NCBI RefSeq assembly: GCF_000428885.1
Contig: NZ_AUAU01000006.1
Location: forward strand, 124,001 to 188,000
From: Geothrix fermentans DSM 14018
Lineage (GTDB): Bacteria; Acidobacteriota; Holophagae; Holophagales; Holophagaceae
Direction of reading: 5' to 3'
Length of the DNA stretch: 64,000 nucleotides
The position numbers and the translations under genes are program-made. The notes beneath the pieces are model-generated. The model did no database searches. It saw nothing but the letters and a program-made list of their open reading frames with translations, and had not been told where the DNA came from. How positions within the stretch are numbered: the stretch's first letter is position 1; every line of letters starts with the position of its first letter. Below are positions 14,968 through 24,396 of the stretch, piece after piece.

Positions 14968-16146
14968 TTAGGGCTGCCCGAGCGCGCGAAACCGTCGCCT
15001 CAACATCTTCGTGTTTTCATCGGTGTGCGCCTGCTCGTACTGCCTGTACTCCGTGAAGGTCATTTTCAGGAGGGACTTGCTCCATTCCTTGTTCTCCACA
15101 TGCAACCGGTACCACTGGTAGTCGGCCTCATCCCGGATCCAATCCGGAACTGGAGAAGTGCCAAGGTAATCGGCCATCGGGATGCCCCGAATGATGTAGC
15201 CATCGACCATTCCTCCGAAGGCATGCGCAAGTTGGGACAGTGGGGAAGTGGATGGACCTCGAACCTGTTCGAAGGGGGTTCCAACCACGTCGAACCCAAT
15301 GTCACGTCGATAGGTCAACATCAAGCGGTCGAGGAGTCCGCCAAAGGGGAACACCTCGCGCCTGGTGGCTGAATCATAGAAGGGCGCGTGAAGAGACACG
15401 ATCCACATTCGCTCCTTGAAGGGAGAGCGGTAGATCATGTTTCCCATCCTCGGGAGAGGCCTGTCGGTACCCACCCAATACTCCGTGTGCTTTGTGGTGG
15501 CGTGGGCAATGCCGCAATGGACGAGCGCGGGGAGATTCTTCGCGAGAATCTGGCGCTCCAGCACCATGGCCATGCATTCGTCGTAATGATCGGCCTTCTC
15601 CAATTCGCGAGTGCGGGCGGACTCGTCGCCGTAATTGACGATCGACCAGTCGATGGCGGGCGCCAGCCCGATCAACCTGAAGGCCCCGCGGGAGGCTGCA
15701 TGTTCCTTGTTGGATCGCCAGACGGTCTCAAGGATGTCGAAGTATTCTTTGTTGTTCCATATCGGGTTGTCTCGCATGAAAAAGCGAAGCGCCTTGGCCC
15801 GATCGAAGGTCGGTTGGGTGACCAGGCGATTTGCCTCTTCGGTCGCTTCAACGGTAAGGAATTCGGTGGCTAGGTAACGCACATCAGTACGCGTGTGTAG
15901 CTCTGGAATCAAGTCCAGCACAAGCTGGGCGTCATGGCGGATTCGATGAAACTCTCCGAGAACGACCCATCGTTTTCCCTGGTTGAAGGTGTCAACCACG
16001 TAATCCACGGGATTCTTAGGGTGAGACTGCCAATGCGCCAGGAGGGCGGTTGGCATCGGGGGAACAGGGCATTGATTCGCCTGCGCTGCGAGTGATGGGG
16101 AAAGGAACAGCGATAGAACGAAGGTCCTGAGGACACTCATTCCCAT
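14968..16146 (-). CDS. secreted ChaN/Tiki-superfamily-like protein
   Basis: 392 aa from an ATG with GAGGTGG upstream, starting with a signal peptide that ends around SLAAQA. The mature N-terminus has VVLGEFHRIRHDAQLV and YLATEFLTVEA, resembling the LGExH...E core of the ChaN/TraB/EreA (Tiki) superfamily. A histidine-rich segment (HCGIAHATTKHTEYW) fits the second conserved His region. Possible metal-dependent hydrolase or haem-binding protein; substrate unknown. Base composition is visibly less GC-rich than both neighbours, suggesting transfer. Confidence 0.65.
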   Translation of the reverse strand: MGMSVLRTFVLSLFLSPSLAAQANQCPVPPMPTALLAHWQSHPKNPVDYVVDTFNQGKRWVVLGEFHRIRHDAQLVLDLIPELHTRTDVRYLATEFLTVEATEEANRLVTQPTFDRAKALRFFMRDNPIWNNKEYFDILETVWRSNKEHAASRGAFRLIGLAPAIDWSIVNYGDESARTRELEKADHYDECMAMVLERQILAKNLPALVHCGIAHATTKHTEYWVGTDRPLPRMGNMIYRSPFKERMWIVSLHAPFYDSATRREVFPFGGLLDRLMLTYRRDIGFDVVGTPFEQVRGPSTSPLSQLAHAFGGMVDGYIIRGIPMADYLGTSPVPDWIRDEADYQWYRLHVENKEWSKSLLKMTFTEYRQYEQAHTDENTKMLRRRFRALGQP

Positions 16147-16261
16147 AAGCCACCTCGGGATTCGGTCCTCATAGGCTATGCGGGCAGGGAAGGTTCTGCG
16201 CTGTGGTTGTGATCGAATTCCGCTTAAGGAGGCCATGACTTCGTGGCCTGTTGATCCTTTA

Positions 16262-16285
16262 TTCGTGTTCTTCGTGGAGATCTTT
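16262..16285. repeat. dispersed octamer-type repeat copy
   Basis: TTCGTGTTCTTCGTGGAGAT plus CTTT differs at only a few positions from 6731-6754. It lies just downstream of yidD. Confidence 0.7.
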
Positions 16286-16288
16286 GAT

Positions 16289-16600
16289 TCAGGGTACCGG
16301 ATCGATGCCCCCGTCCGTCAGGGGCGAGCACCGGATCAGGCGCCAGGTGGTGAGCAGGCCGCCCCGGAGGGTGCCGTATTTCTGGATGCAGCCCAGGCCG
16401 TAGTGGCTGCAGGTGGGCGTGAACTTGCACTGGGTGGGCAGGTGGCTGGACAGCGTGGCCTGGTAGGCACGGATGGCGCCCCGGCAGGCCCAGGCCGTGG
16501 GCTGGAAGCGCACGGGCAGGAGGGCCTCCAGCACCAGGTAGAGCCCCAGGGCCGGCAGGGGATGGGCCGCCAGCCAGTCCAACCTAGGCCTTCGCGGCAT
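16289..16600 (-). CDS. yidD: membrane protein insertion efficiency factor YidD
   Basis: 103 aa. Signature CKFTPTCSHYGLGCI followed by GTLRGGLLTTWRLIRCSP matches YidD, which assists YidC-dependent membrane insertion. The N-terminal hydrophobic stretch (LPALGLYLVLEALLP) is longer than usual. It overlaps the end of ispG by 17 bp, so the two are probably one transcript rather than the common rnpA-yidD-yidC cluster. Confidence 0.9.
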   Translation of the reverse strand: MPRRPRLDWLAAHPLPALGLYLVLEALLPVRFQPTAWACRGAIRAYQATLSSHLPTQCKFTPTCSHYGLGCIQKYGTLRGGLLTTWRLIRCSPLTDGGIDPVP

Positions 16601-17690
16601 CCGCTTCGGCCTTCACCTTGCGGGCCTCCTCCAGGAAGGCGGGGACGAGGTCCTCCTCCTTCACCTTCCGGATGAGCTCGCCCTTGCGGTAGATGAGGCC
16701 CTCGCCCGCGCCGCCGGCCACGCCGAGGTCGGCGTCCTTGGCCTCGCCGGGCCCGTTCACGACGCAGCCCATGACCGCGTAGGTGATGTTCTCGTGGTTG
16801 ATGGCCTTGAGGCCCTCCTCGATCTCGTTCGCCACGCGGTTGAGGTCGATCTGGACGCGGCCGCAACTGGGGCAGCTCACCATGCGGAAGCCGCCGGTGC
16901 GCAGGCCCAGGGAGCGCAGCAACTCGTGGCCCACGCGGCACTCGTCCTCGCCGTCGCCGGTGAGCGACACGCGGATGGTGTCGCCCAGGCCCTCGGCCAG
17001 CAGGATGCCCATCCCCACGCTGGAGCGGATGGTGCCACCGAAGGGCGTGCCGGCCTCGGTGATGCCCAGGTGGAAGGGGTAGTCCACCTGCTTCGCCAAC
17101 AGGCGATAGGCCTGCACGGTGCGGATGACGTCGCTGGCCTTGAGGCTGATCTTGATGTCGCGGAAGCCCTCGCGCTCCAGCACCTCGATGTGGCGCAGGG
17201 CGCTCTCCACCATGGCCTCGGGCGTGGCGGTGCCGAACTTCTCCAGCAGATCTTTTTCGAGGCTGCCGCCGTTCACGCCGATGCGGATGGGGATGCCCTT
17301 CGATCCGGCCTTGTCCACCACGGCCTTCACGCGGTCCTGGCCGCCGATGTTGCCGGGGTTGATGCGCAGGCAGGCGGCCCCGCCGTCCGCGGCCACCAGG
17401 GCCAGGCGGTAGTCGAAGTGGATGTCCGCCACCACGGGGATGGGGCTGCGGTCGCAGATCTCGTGGAAGACTTCGCCGGCCTTCTTGGTGGGCACGCTGA
17501 CGCGCACGATCTCGCAGCCCGCGGTGGCGTAGTTGTAGATCTGCTGAACCGTGGCCTCCACATCCCGGGTGTCCGTCTTGGTCATGCTCTGGACGGTGAT
17601 GGGGGCGTCGCCGCCCACCGGGACCTTGCCCACCAGGATCTGGCGGGTCTTCCGGCGGGGGGCGAGGGGCTGGAGTTCCTGGTCGGACAT
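16584..17690 (-). CDS. ispG: 4-hydroxy-3-methylbut-2-en-1-yl diphosphate synthase
   Basis: 368 aa from an ATG behind GAGG. Converts MEcPP to HMBPP in the MEP isoprenoid pathway using a [4Fe-4S] cluster. Visible motifs: VPVGGDAPITVQSMTKTDT at the start of the TIM barrel, LRINPGNIGG, and C-terminal cluster ligands in SCPSCGR and GCVVNGPGEA. Bacterial two-domain form without the plant insertion. Upstream of and overlapping yidD. Confidence 0.96.
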   Translation of the reverse strand: MSDQELQPLAPRRKTRQILVGKVPVGGDAPITVQSMTKTDTRDVEATVQQIYNYATAGCEIVRVSVPTKKAGEVFHEICDRSPIPVVADIHFDYRLALVAADGGAACLRINPGNIGGQDRVKAVVDKAGSKGIPIRIGVNGGSLEKDLLEKFGTATPEAMVESALRHIEVLEREGFRDIKISLKASDVIRTVQAYRLLAKQVDYPFHLGITEAGTPFGGTIRSSVGMGILLAEGLGDTIRVSLTGDGEDECRVGHELLRSLGLRTGGFRMVSCPSCGRVQIDLNRVANEIEEGLKAINHENITYAVMGCVVNGPGEAKDADLGVAGGAGEGLIYRKGELIRKVKEEDLVPAFLEEARKVKAEADAAKA

Positions 17691-17852
17691 GGGGCCTCGG
17701 GCTTCAAAGATTCCAGTGTACCCACCTATGAATCGGCCCGGGGACCGCAGGTTTTTCTTGGAGGGGACCCCCATGTCGGAGGATTCCAGGCAGCGGTGGG
17801 TTGCGCGGGGCCTTGGCAGCCTTGCTACACTGGCCGCTCACCCGAGGTCCCC

Positions 17853-18188
17853 ATGATCATGAACACGCGCAACCACAACGACGTGCTGATCCTCTACCCG
17901 GAAGGGAAGATCACCCTGGGCGACGGCGACCAGGAGCTGGGCGAGGCGGTCCGCACCTCGCTCTCCAACGGGGCCCGCAAGATCGTGATCAACTTCAGCA
18001 AGGTGAGCTACCTGGATTCCTCAGGCGTGGGCGAGCTGGTGGGCTGCTACACCTCCATCAAGGGCAAGGGCGGCGAGCTGCGCATCTGCGGCATGAGCAG
18101 CAAGATCTTCAGCCTCATCAAGATGACCAGCCTGCACTCCGTCTTCGAAGTGAAGGACACCGAGGAAGAGGCCCTCGCGGGCTTCTAG
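17853..18188 (+). CDS. STAS-domain anti-sigma factor antagonist
   Basis: 111 aa from an ATG with CGAGGT upstream. A single STAS fold: VLILYPEGKITLG, then NFSKVSYLDSSGVGELV, in which the DSSG serine is the usual phosphorylation site of SpoIIAA/RsbV-type proteins. It likely binds an anti-sigma kinase or other partner when dephosphorylated; no kinase partner is adjacent. The stop is 4 bp before the next gene, so they may be co-transcribed. Confidence 0.88.
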   Translation: MIMNTRNHNDVLILYPEGKITLGDGDQELGEAVRTSLSNGARKIVINFSKVSYLDSSGVGELVGCYTSIKGKGGELRICGMSSKIFSLIKMTSLHSVFEVKDTEEEALAGF

Positions 18189-18192
18189 GGCG

Positions 18193-21100
18193 GTGCGTCG
18201 CCGCGCCGCCTGCGGACTCAGCCTCCTGGCCCTGGTTTCCGCCGCGGGCCAGGAGGCTGTGTCGGCCCGGCCCGTGACGGCCATCCGGGTCGAGGGGGGC
18301 GATGAGAATGACCGGCGCTTCGCCCTGGCGGCCCTGGGCCTGAAGGTGGGCCAGGGCGTGGATGCGGCGGGCTTCCAGCAGGCCCTGGCCGCGGTGCGGC
18401 TGGTGGACCGCTACCGGTTCGTGGAGGGCACCCTCGGGGCCGACGGCGTGGTCCTGCTGCGCCTGGATCCCCTGCTCCCCGTGGCCGCCTGGCGCTGGGA
18501 GGGAGATCCCCTGCCTGCGGATCTACGCAAGACCCTGCTGCCGGAGCTCCGGAAGGGCCAGCGTCTGGGGCCCCAGCACCTGGCCCTCCTGGAGCGCAGT
18601 GCCGAGCAGCGCCTGCGGGAGGCCGGCTACCGCCAGGCCGATGTGAAGGCCACCGTAGAGGAGGGAGGACGCCTGCTGCGGCTGGCCCTCGCCCTCGGCG
18701 CGCCCCGGCTCGTCCGGGAGGTGCGTCTGGAGGGAGACCCGGCGCCCTACACGCGCGAGTCCCTGCTGAAGGTCGCCCGCATCACGCCGGGGCGCACCCA
18801 CTGGACCCCGGCGGTCCAGCGGGAGGCTCAGCGCCGCCTGCGCGCGCGCCTCGTGAAGGACCGGCGTCTGGAGGGCTCCATCCGCCTCGCCCCCGCGGAC
18901 GGTGAGGGCGGCACCCTGCTTTTGGAGATCCGGCCCGGGCCGAAGGTCACGCTGAAGTCCAAGGGCATGGACCTGCTGGGCCCGCTGTGGGGCCGACCGC
19001 GGCTCTCCGAGCTCGTGCCCCTGGCCCGGGCGGAGCGCTATGCGCCGAGCCTGCTGGACGAGGGCGACGGCCGCATCTCCGCCTACTACCGCGACCAGGG
19101 CTTCCCCGAGGTGAAGGTCACCCACGAGCGCGTCGTGACCGCAGGCACCGCCGAGCGGCCCGAGGCCGTGACCATCACCTACACGGTGGTCCGGGGCCCC
19201 CGCCGGGTGCTGGGCACGGTGCGCTTCGAGGGGAACCGCGAGCTGTCGGACGACGAACTCGCCAGGGCCGCGAGCCTCCCGAAGCGGTTCCTGTTCCTTC
19301 CGCCCCACGCCAAGGCCGAAGCCATGAAGGCCCTGGAGGACCGCGTCACGGCCCACTACCTCCAACGGGGCTTCCCGGAGGTGCGGGTGCGCCGCCGGGC
19401 GGAAAGCGGCCCTGGCGGCGCGGTGGACGTGCGCTTCGTCATCCGCGAGGGGCAGCGCCGCTTCCTGGATGCCCTGGTGCTGGAGCTGCCGCCGGACCCC
19501 GCCTTCCCCAGGGACCGCCTGGCCCGGAGCCTGCTGCTGGCCCTGGCGGACCGCCCCGTGGCCGTGCGCGGCACGCCGCGCTACCGCTCGGACCGCCGCC
19601 ACCTCCAGGGTTTCGAGGGCACCCTCGAGACCACACCGGAGGGGGCGCGCCTGACCTTCACGCCCGCTCTGCCGCTGGTCCGCAACGACCTGGCCCTGGT
19701 GGTCTCGGACCTGCGCCAGCGGCTCTCCTCGGTGGGATCCGCCAATCCCCAGGTGAAGCTCACCTTCGAGGACGACGAGACCCGGCCCATCGTGCGCATC
19801 CAGGTACCCCCGCAGCCCCTGGACCGCACCCGGCGCCTGGTGGTGCAGGGCAGCGACCGGACCCGCGCCGAGGCCGTGCTCCGGGAGGCGGGCCTCGCCG
19901 CGGACATTCCGCTCGATCCCGCGAAGCTGGATGAGAGCCAGGTCCAGCTCGGCGGCCTCGGCGCCTTCCAGCGGGTGGACCTGCTGACCATGAAGGACCT
20001 TCCCGGCCAGGAGAAGGAGCCCTGGCAGCGCGGCGACCTGGCCCTGCGCCTGCAGGAGCGCAGCCCCTGGGTGTTCACGGAATCCTTCGGCTACGACAAG
20101 ACCCAGGGCTACCACTTCGGCCTGAACGCCCAGCGCCTGAACGTGGGCGGCATGGGCCGGACCGTGGACTTCGGCCTGCGGGCGGGGGACCAGACCCTGG
20201 ACATCCCGGCCCTGCGCAAGGCCTTCCCCACAGGCGACATCAAGCGCTCCGTGGACAGCTACAGCATCGGCTACACGGATCCCTGGTTCCTCCCCGGCTC
20301 GCTGGACACGCTGCTGGCCCGCCGGACGCGCTTCCACATGGAGGGCGCCTACATCGAGGAGGCCCAGGCGGCCTTCTTCGCCCGCCGGCGGCGTTTCACC
20401 CCGAGCCTGGAGTGGAAGATCAGCTCCGTGCAGTCCGTCCAGTTCGGCTACCGCTTCGAGCGGGTGGAGGTGGCCTCCAACACCGACAGCGATGGCAAGC
20501 CGCTCCTGGCGGACCAGGACCTCTTCCTGCTGGCGCGCACGCCGGCCCGGAGCATCATTTCCGCCCCCTACCTCCAGGTGGTGGTGGACCGCCGGGACCG
20601 GCCCTACGACCCCACCCAGGGCACCTTCTTCCTGGGCCGGCTGGAACTGGCGAACCAGCTCTTCGGCACCTCCACCAACAGCAGCTACGTGAAGCTGGAC
20701 CTGCGCCACCAGTGGAACTGGCCCGTGGGCTTCCACGCGGAGAACGGCGTCGTCATGGCCAGCGTCCGCCTCGGCCTGGCCCGCCCCACGGCCGCCTCCG
20801 CCGAGGACCTGCCCCTCTCCGAGCGCTTCTTTGGCGGCGGATCCTTCACCGTGCGCGGCGTAGAGCCGGACCTCCTGGGCGATGTCCAGCGCACGGACTC
20901 TCTGGGCAACAAACTCGCGCAGCCCATCCCCTTGGGCGGCCAGGCCCTGGTGGTCATGAACCTGGAATACCGCTTCCCCCTGTTCGGCATGCAGAGCGTG
21001 TGGGCCGAGGTGTTCGTGGACACCGGCCAGGTCTACCGGAGCCTCAACCCCGACAAGGGGGTGGAGACTCCCTTCCCGCCCCTTCGCACCACTCTGGGCG

Positions 21101-21243
21101 CTGGCCTCATCCTCAGGCTCGGCTTCCCCCTCAAGATCGAGTACGCCGCCGACTGGAAGCGCATCATGGGCCGCCCCCGCACCCAGGACGAGCGCGACAC
21201 CCAGCTCAAGAGCCTGCTGATCTCGGCGGGATTCCAGTTCTGA
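18193..21243 (+). CDS. Omp85 superfamily outer-membrane protein (BamA/TamA-like)
   Basis: 1016 aa from GTG, with a signal peptide (LSLLALVSAAGQEA). Several POTRA-like units occupy about residues 30-620, for example RVLGTVRFEGNRELSDDEL. A C-terminal beta-barrel of roughly 390 residues contains GGSFTVRGVEPD, the L6 VRG motif, and ends in SAGFQF with a terminal Phe. It resembles assembly factors rather than BamA proper because the N-terminal part is long and divergent; the substrate is unknown. No bamD, skp or fabZ neighbours. It immediately borders the AT-rich island. Confidence 0.88.
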   Translation: MRRRAACGLSLLALVSAAGQEAVSARPVTAIRVEGGDENDRRFALAALGLKVGQGVDAAGFQQALAAVRLVDRYRFVEGTLGADGVVLLRLDPLLPVAAWRWEGDPLPADLRKTLLPELRKGQRLGPQHLALLERSAEQRLREAGYRQADVKATVEEGGRLLRLALALGAPRLVREVRLEGDPAPYTRESLLKVARITPGRTHWTPAVQREAQRRLRARLVKDRRLEGSIRLAPADGEGGTLLLEIRPGPKVTLKSKGMDLLGPLWGRPRLSELVPLARAERYAPSLLDEGDGRISAYYRDQGFPEVKVTHERVVTAGTAERPEAVTITYTVVRGPRRVLGTVRFEGNRELSDDELARAASLPKRFLFLPPHAKAEAMKALEDRVTAHYLQRGFPEVRVRRRAESGPGGAVDVRFVIREGQRRFLDALVLELPPDPAFPRDRLARSLLLALADRPVAVRGTPRYRSDRRHLQGFEGTLETTPEGARLTFTPALPLVRNDLALVVSDLRQRLSSVGSANPQVKLTFEDDETRPIVRIQVPPQPLDRTRRLVVQGSDRTRAEAVLREAGLAADIPLDPAKLDESQVQLGGLGAFQRVDLLTMKDLPGQEKEPWQRGDLALRLQERSPWVFTESFGYDKTQGYHFGLNAQRLNVGGMGRTVDFGLRAGDQTLDIPALRKAFPTGDIKRSVDSYSIGYTDPWFLPGSLDTLLARRTRFHMEGAYIEEAQAAFFARRRRFTPSLEWKISSVQSVQFGYRFERVEVASNTDSDGKPLLADQDLFLLARTPARSIISAPYLQVVVDRRDRPYDPTQGTFFLGRLELANQLFGTSTNSSYVKLDLRHQWNWPVGFHAENGVVMASVRLGLARPTAASAEDLPLSERFFGGGSFTVRGVEPDLLGDVQRTDSLGNKLAQPIPLGGQALVVMNLEYRFPLFGMQSVWAEVFVDTGQVYRSLNPDKGVETPFPPLRTTLGAGLILRLGFPLKIEYAADWKRIMGRPRTQDERDTQLKSLLISAGFQF

Positions 21244-21761
21244 CCGGCCGCCAGCGGACTCCAGCGAGGGGTCCCGTCATCGGGCCGTCCGATCGGGGCC
21301 TGAATAGAGGCTCCCGGGACAGTAGGGGGCGCTCCCGGAGGTGGCCTCTACCGTTCGGAGTGCGAAATCGACCGTTCGCCGGTTTTTTCGCACTCCGAGT
21401 CAGTTCTGGAGTCTATTTGGTGACCTTCGCTCCGGGTCTCCCACCCCCCCCCTGGACGGGTCTGGGAAATCCGTTGTTGCAGCCGCCATCGCGGAAGGGT
21501 TGCAGCCATGGCGGTTTCCCCCAGGCAACCCGGCTATCGGAGGACGCCATGCTGAGTTCGAGATTCGACCCCGTGTGTCATCTGAGATCCAAGGGTACGA
21601 AGAATGCACACTGAGTGCTCTACCCATTCCTAGTGAGGATGTTCCTAAAATGCCGGAGCACATGAAAATCAACATCCAACAATATTTTGAGGCAGATGAC
21701 TCCAGTGGCTTCTGAAAGTGACTTAGAATCTAATGAATTACGGGGAGGGTTACATTTTAGC
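21244..21761. other. 518-bp left junction of the AT-rich island, no convincing gene
   Basis: The GC-rich part up to about 21540 holds several inverted repeats: TAGAGGC/GCCTCTA at 21305-21350, the hairpin at 21356-21397, and CCGCCAT/ATGGCGG at about 21487-21514. A C9 run is near 21443. Composition shifts to AT-rich after about 21550. A 124-codon open frame (21341-21715) crosses the shift but has no RBS or coding bias and is not called. Confidence 0.55.
21356..21397. repeat. 12-bp perfect inverted repeat at island boundary
   Basis: CGGAGTGCGAAA (21356-21367) and its exact complement TTTCGCACTCCG (21386-21397) around an 18-nt loop; the octamer ACCGTTCG is directly repeated at 21350 and 21371. 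It may be a terminator for the Omp85 gene or an end of the inserted DNA; no U-run follows. Confidence 0.6.
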
Positions 21762-24221
21762 CTAAAGGCAACATTTTTTGTATTTTAGGCCACTTCCACA
21801 GGGGCAGGGATCATTTCTTGGTATTTTCCCTCGTTTATAATCTTCTTTGCCCTTTATCAACCTTTTTAAAGAAAGGCGATTACTCGATTCCTTGTAATAC
21901 TCGATTTCAGTTGGTTGGAGTTGGTCACGTCGGTAGATTGTATCGTCAAGAGAGAGGATCCTACCGCCTGCGTCACTTATAATGTGGACCGCAATTCGAT
22001 ATGGCTTCGAAGTAATAAGCATAGCAGATATAGTCTGTTTTCTGATCTCAGAATCACTCCAATGAAAATGTGGAGTTGAAACAAAGATGGTCACAGGTGG
22101 ATCTGTGCGAAATGAAACCGATTTAGGTTTTTTAGAAACAATAGATGGACTCGATAATTCTTCAATTATTCGTATAAGCTCTATTTGTAATTGTGGGTGG
22201 AGACTTAATAAAATGCTTGACAAATGACATTGAGATGGGTTTTTGTTGTTTTCGAGTAATGTGACTAATTTAGAAATACCATTATGGATACTTGTTTTCG
22301 GGATTGGAAAGCTTTCATCTAACAATTTATTATAAAAATATTCATCTATTGTTTGTGAGTACCCCTCAGAATAAAGCCCAGTGTGTTGGCCGATTGGAGT
22401 GTTGGCTAATTGGGTGTAGTCACCAACTTTAAAATACATTCCGACATGATCCACTTCGTCCGCCATCTTGAATGTTTTATTGATTATTGCTTTGGTCCTA
22501 ATTTCAATGAAGTGTAAAAATTGATGTGGGGAAGTGAATAAATCTTTAAATACCATTAAATCTGATATTGCAAGCGACCAAAATGGGATTCCTGTGGATT
22601 GAGTTTCATTGATATTATACGCTTCTATATTGGATGCAATATGCGTAAAATGATCCAGGGTGATGCCTATAGAGGATTTAATGCGAAATTTATCTAATGA
22701 AATTTCGAAACATTTGACTTTCTCCCCGTTCGCATCCTCTGAGTATAGGGGAACCGTTGGGGCAGTACTTAAATATTCAAATAGGCGTTTTGCCTGATTA
22801 TATGGCTTCTGGATCAACGCAGTGATCGAATTCAAGTGCGCTTCGAAATCACTCGCTGGGGATGAATATGTAAATGCGCCAGCTTTTACCTCGATCACAA
22901 ATAAATGATCATCATAAATGACAATACCATCCGTTTCGCACCAATTTTTACTCGGGGATGCAGTAGGAGGCCATTGATAGTGAATAGATTTTAAAATGGT
23001 GGCACCCGGAAGAAGGCTTTTGAAAAGATTAAGTGGAAACTCTTCCGTGACTTCCTTCTGGCGGTCTGCCCAAATTTGCTTATAGCTTGGTTTTAATTCA
23101 ATTATTTTTTTTTGGATTAATCTATAAATTGATTCAACCAGCCAATCTCCGTCATGGCAATAGAAGTGGCCATTGATTTTAAGGAAAGGGCGTTGTTTGA
23201 CAGGTAGAATTCGGAGGGGCCATCCCTTGTATAGACCCTCGGCAAGGAAGTCTGCATTCTCGCCCTGGCTCCAACTGAATGCTTCGAGCATGCTAGGTGG
23301 AATATTAGTGATTTTTTGGATATCAAATAGCGCATCTCCGAAGAATTTTTCAAAGGCTGAATTTAATTTATCTCTTAATCCAAGGCTATCTATTTTTTTA
23401 TTAATATACACTTGAAGTTCATCTTCGGTTATGATATAAGAAGGAATCTCGGCTGTTGATTGTGTCTGAATTTCTCTAATTTCTATGGCAGCATTAATGA
23501 GTCCAGATCTTAGAGATATAAGAATGGATTCAATTTGCTTTGATATATCATTTGAATCTAAATTCCACAATTCCTTTAACACACTATCGTGAGGCCTCAA
23601 GATTGTTTCAAGAAATGGCTTATGATGAACTGAAAAACGAGAGTTTCGCACTCTGATCCAATACATTTGAGACAGCACATAAAGCTCTTCATAGCTTTTA
23701 TCGAGTGAAGAATCATCAGTTTCAAGATTTCTCTTGGCCGTGCTAGCCATTTGAAAATCTAGGGCTGATTTTTGATATATTTGTTTGATAGTATTTCTAA
23801 TCGCTTCAAAATCATCAGGGCTGATGTCGCGATATTGCAATACCTCGGGGCCTGAAGATGCGATTACCGATTGAATGTATTCGAGTGTATAAATATAACT
23901 AGAATCATCATTTGACCATTCATATTCAGAGACTTTCCCGAGGGCCTTTGAGGCAAAGGCGCCAAACGCATAGCGTAATAACTCTAATGGTTCATATTGA
24001 TTGATTGAGTCAACTGCAGAGTGAACTAATGCATCTATTTCCGAAATGATTTTGGGGTACTCGGTCACTAAATGTTCCATGTATAGTTTGTGTTGATCAG
24101 CGTTCATATTATTGTTCATTACGGTTAACTTCCCAAACCTAACCATTTGGATGGGACCACGAGTTACTACCTCGTCTGGTTTCAGTCGACCTTGTTTTTT
24201 TAAACGGTTATTTTTGCCCAT
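21762..24221 (-). CDS. PD-(D/E)XK nuclease-like protein with C-terminal SEC-C zinc motif
   Basis: 819 aa from an ATG with TAGGA upstream; a TTG at 24284 would extend it by 21 residues. The long N-terminal part is helical and unrecognised. At about residues 420-447 is CETDGIVIYDDHLFVIEVKAG, split here as D(G)I...EVK, the D and E-x-K spacing of NERD/restriction-type nucleases. The end, NDPCPCGSGLKYKKCC, is a canonical SEC-C metal-binding motif. Strongly AT-rich codons with many ATA, TTA and AAT, unlike all neighbours, indicate recent transfer. Nuclease and defence roles are inferred. Confidence 0.75.
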   Translation of the reverse strand: MGKNNRLKKQGRLKPDEVVTRGPIQMVRFGKLTVMNNNMNADQHKLYMEHLVTEYPKIISEIDALVHSAVDSINQYEPLELLRYAFGAFASKALGKVSEYEWSNDDSSYIYTLEYIQSVIASSGPEVLQYRDISPDDFEAIRNTIKQIYQKSALDFQMASTAKRNLETDDSSLDKSYEELYVLSQMYWIRVRNSRFSVHHKPFLETILRPHDSVLKELWNLDSNDISKQIESILISLRSGLINAAIEIREIQTQSTAEIPSYIITEDELQVYINKKIDSLGLRDKLNSAFEKFFGDALFDIQKITNIPPSMLEAFSWSQGENADFLAEGLYKGWPLRILPVKQRPFLKINGHFYCHDGDWLVESIYRLIQKKIIELKPSYKQIWADRQKEVTEEFPLNLFKSLLPGATILKSIHYQWPPTASPSKNWCETDGIVIYDDHLFVIEVKAGAFTYSSPASDFEAHLNSITALIQKPYNQAKRLFEYLSTAPTVPLYSEDANGEKVKCFEISLDKFRIKSSIGITLDHFTHIASNIEAYNINETQSTGIPFWSLAISDLMVFKDLFTSPHQFLHFIEIRTKAIINKTFKMADEVDHVGMYFKVGDYTQLANTPIGQHTGLYSEGYSQTIDEYFYNKLLDESFPIPKTSIHNGISKLVTLLENNKNPSQCHLSSILLSLHPQLQIELIRIIEELSSPSIVSKKPKSVSFRTDPPVTIFVSTPHFHWSDSEIRKQTISAMLITSKPYRIAVHIISDAGGRILSLDDTIYRRDQLQPTEIEYYKESSNRLSLKRLIKGKEDYKRGKIPRNDPCPCGSGLKYKKCCL

Positions 24222-24396
24222 TTTGTTGATCCTATTGATTGGTGCGAGAGCGGACACTAGATTTGTGCCATCATTTTTACGCAAGCCTGTCCATATCGCT
24301 TGTATTTTTTATTGAATAATCAAATATTACAAATCAAAAATCGTACGACTATGCAATAGGCTTACACAGATTCTACGGTCTTGGGATCGGCGATCA

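Noticed and set aside
21341-21715. 124-codon open frame at the island's left junction
   Set aside because: No RBS, passes through a hairpin and a base-composition shift, product unlike any family known to me.
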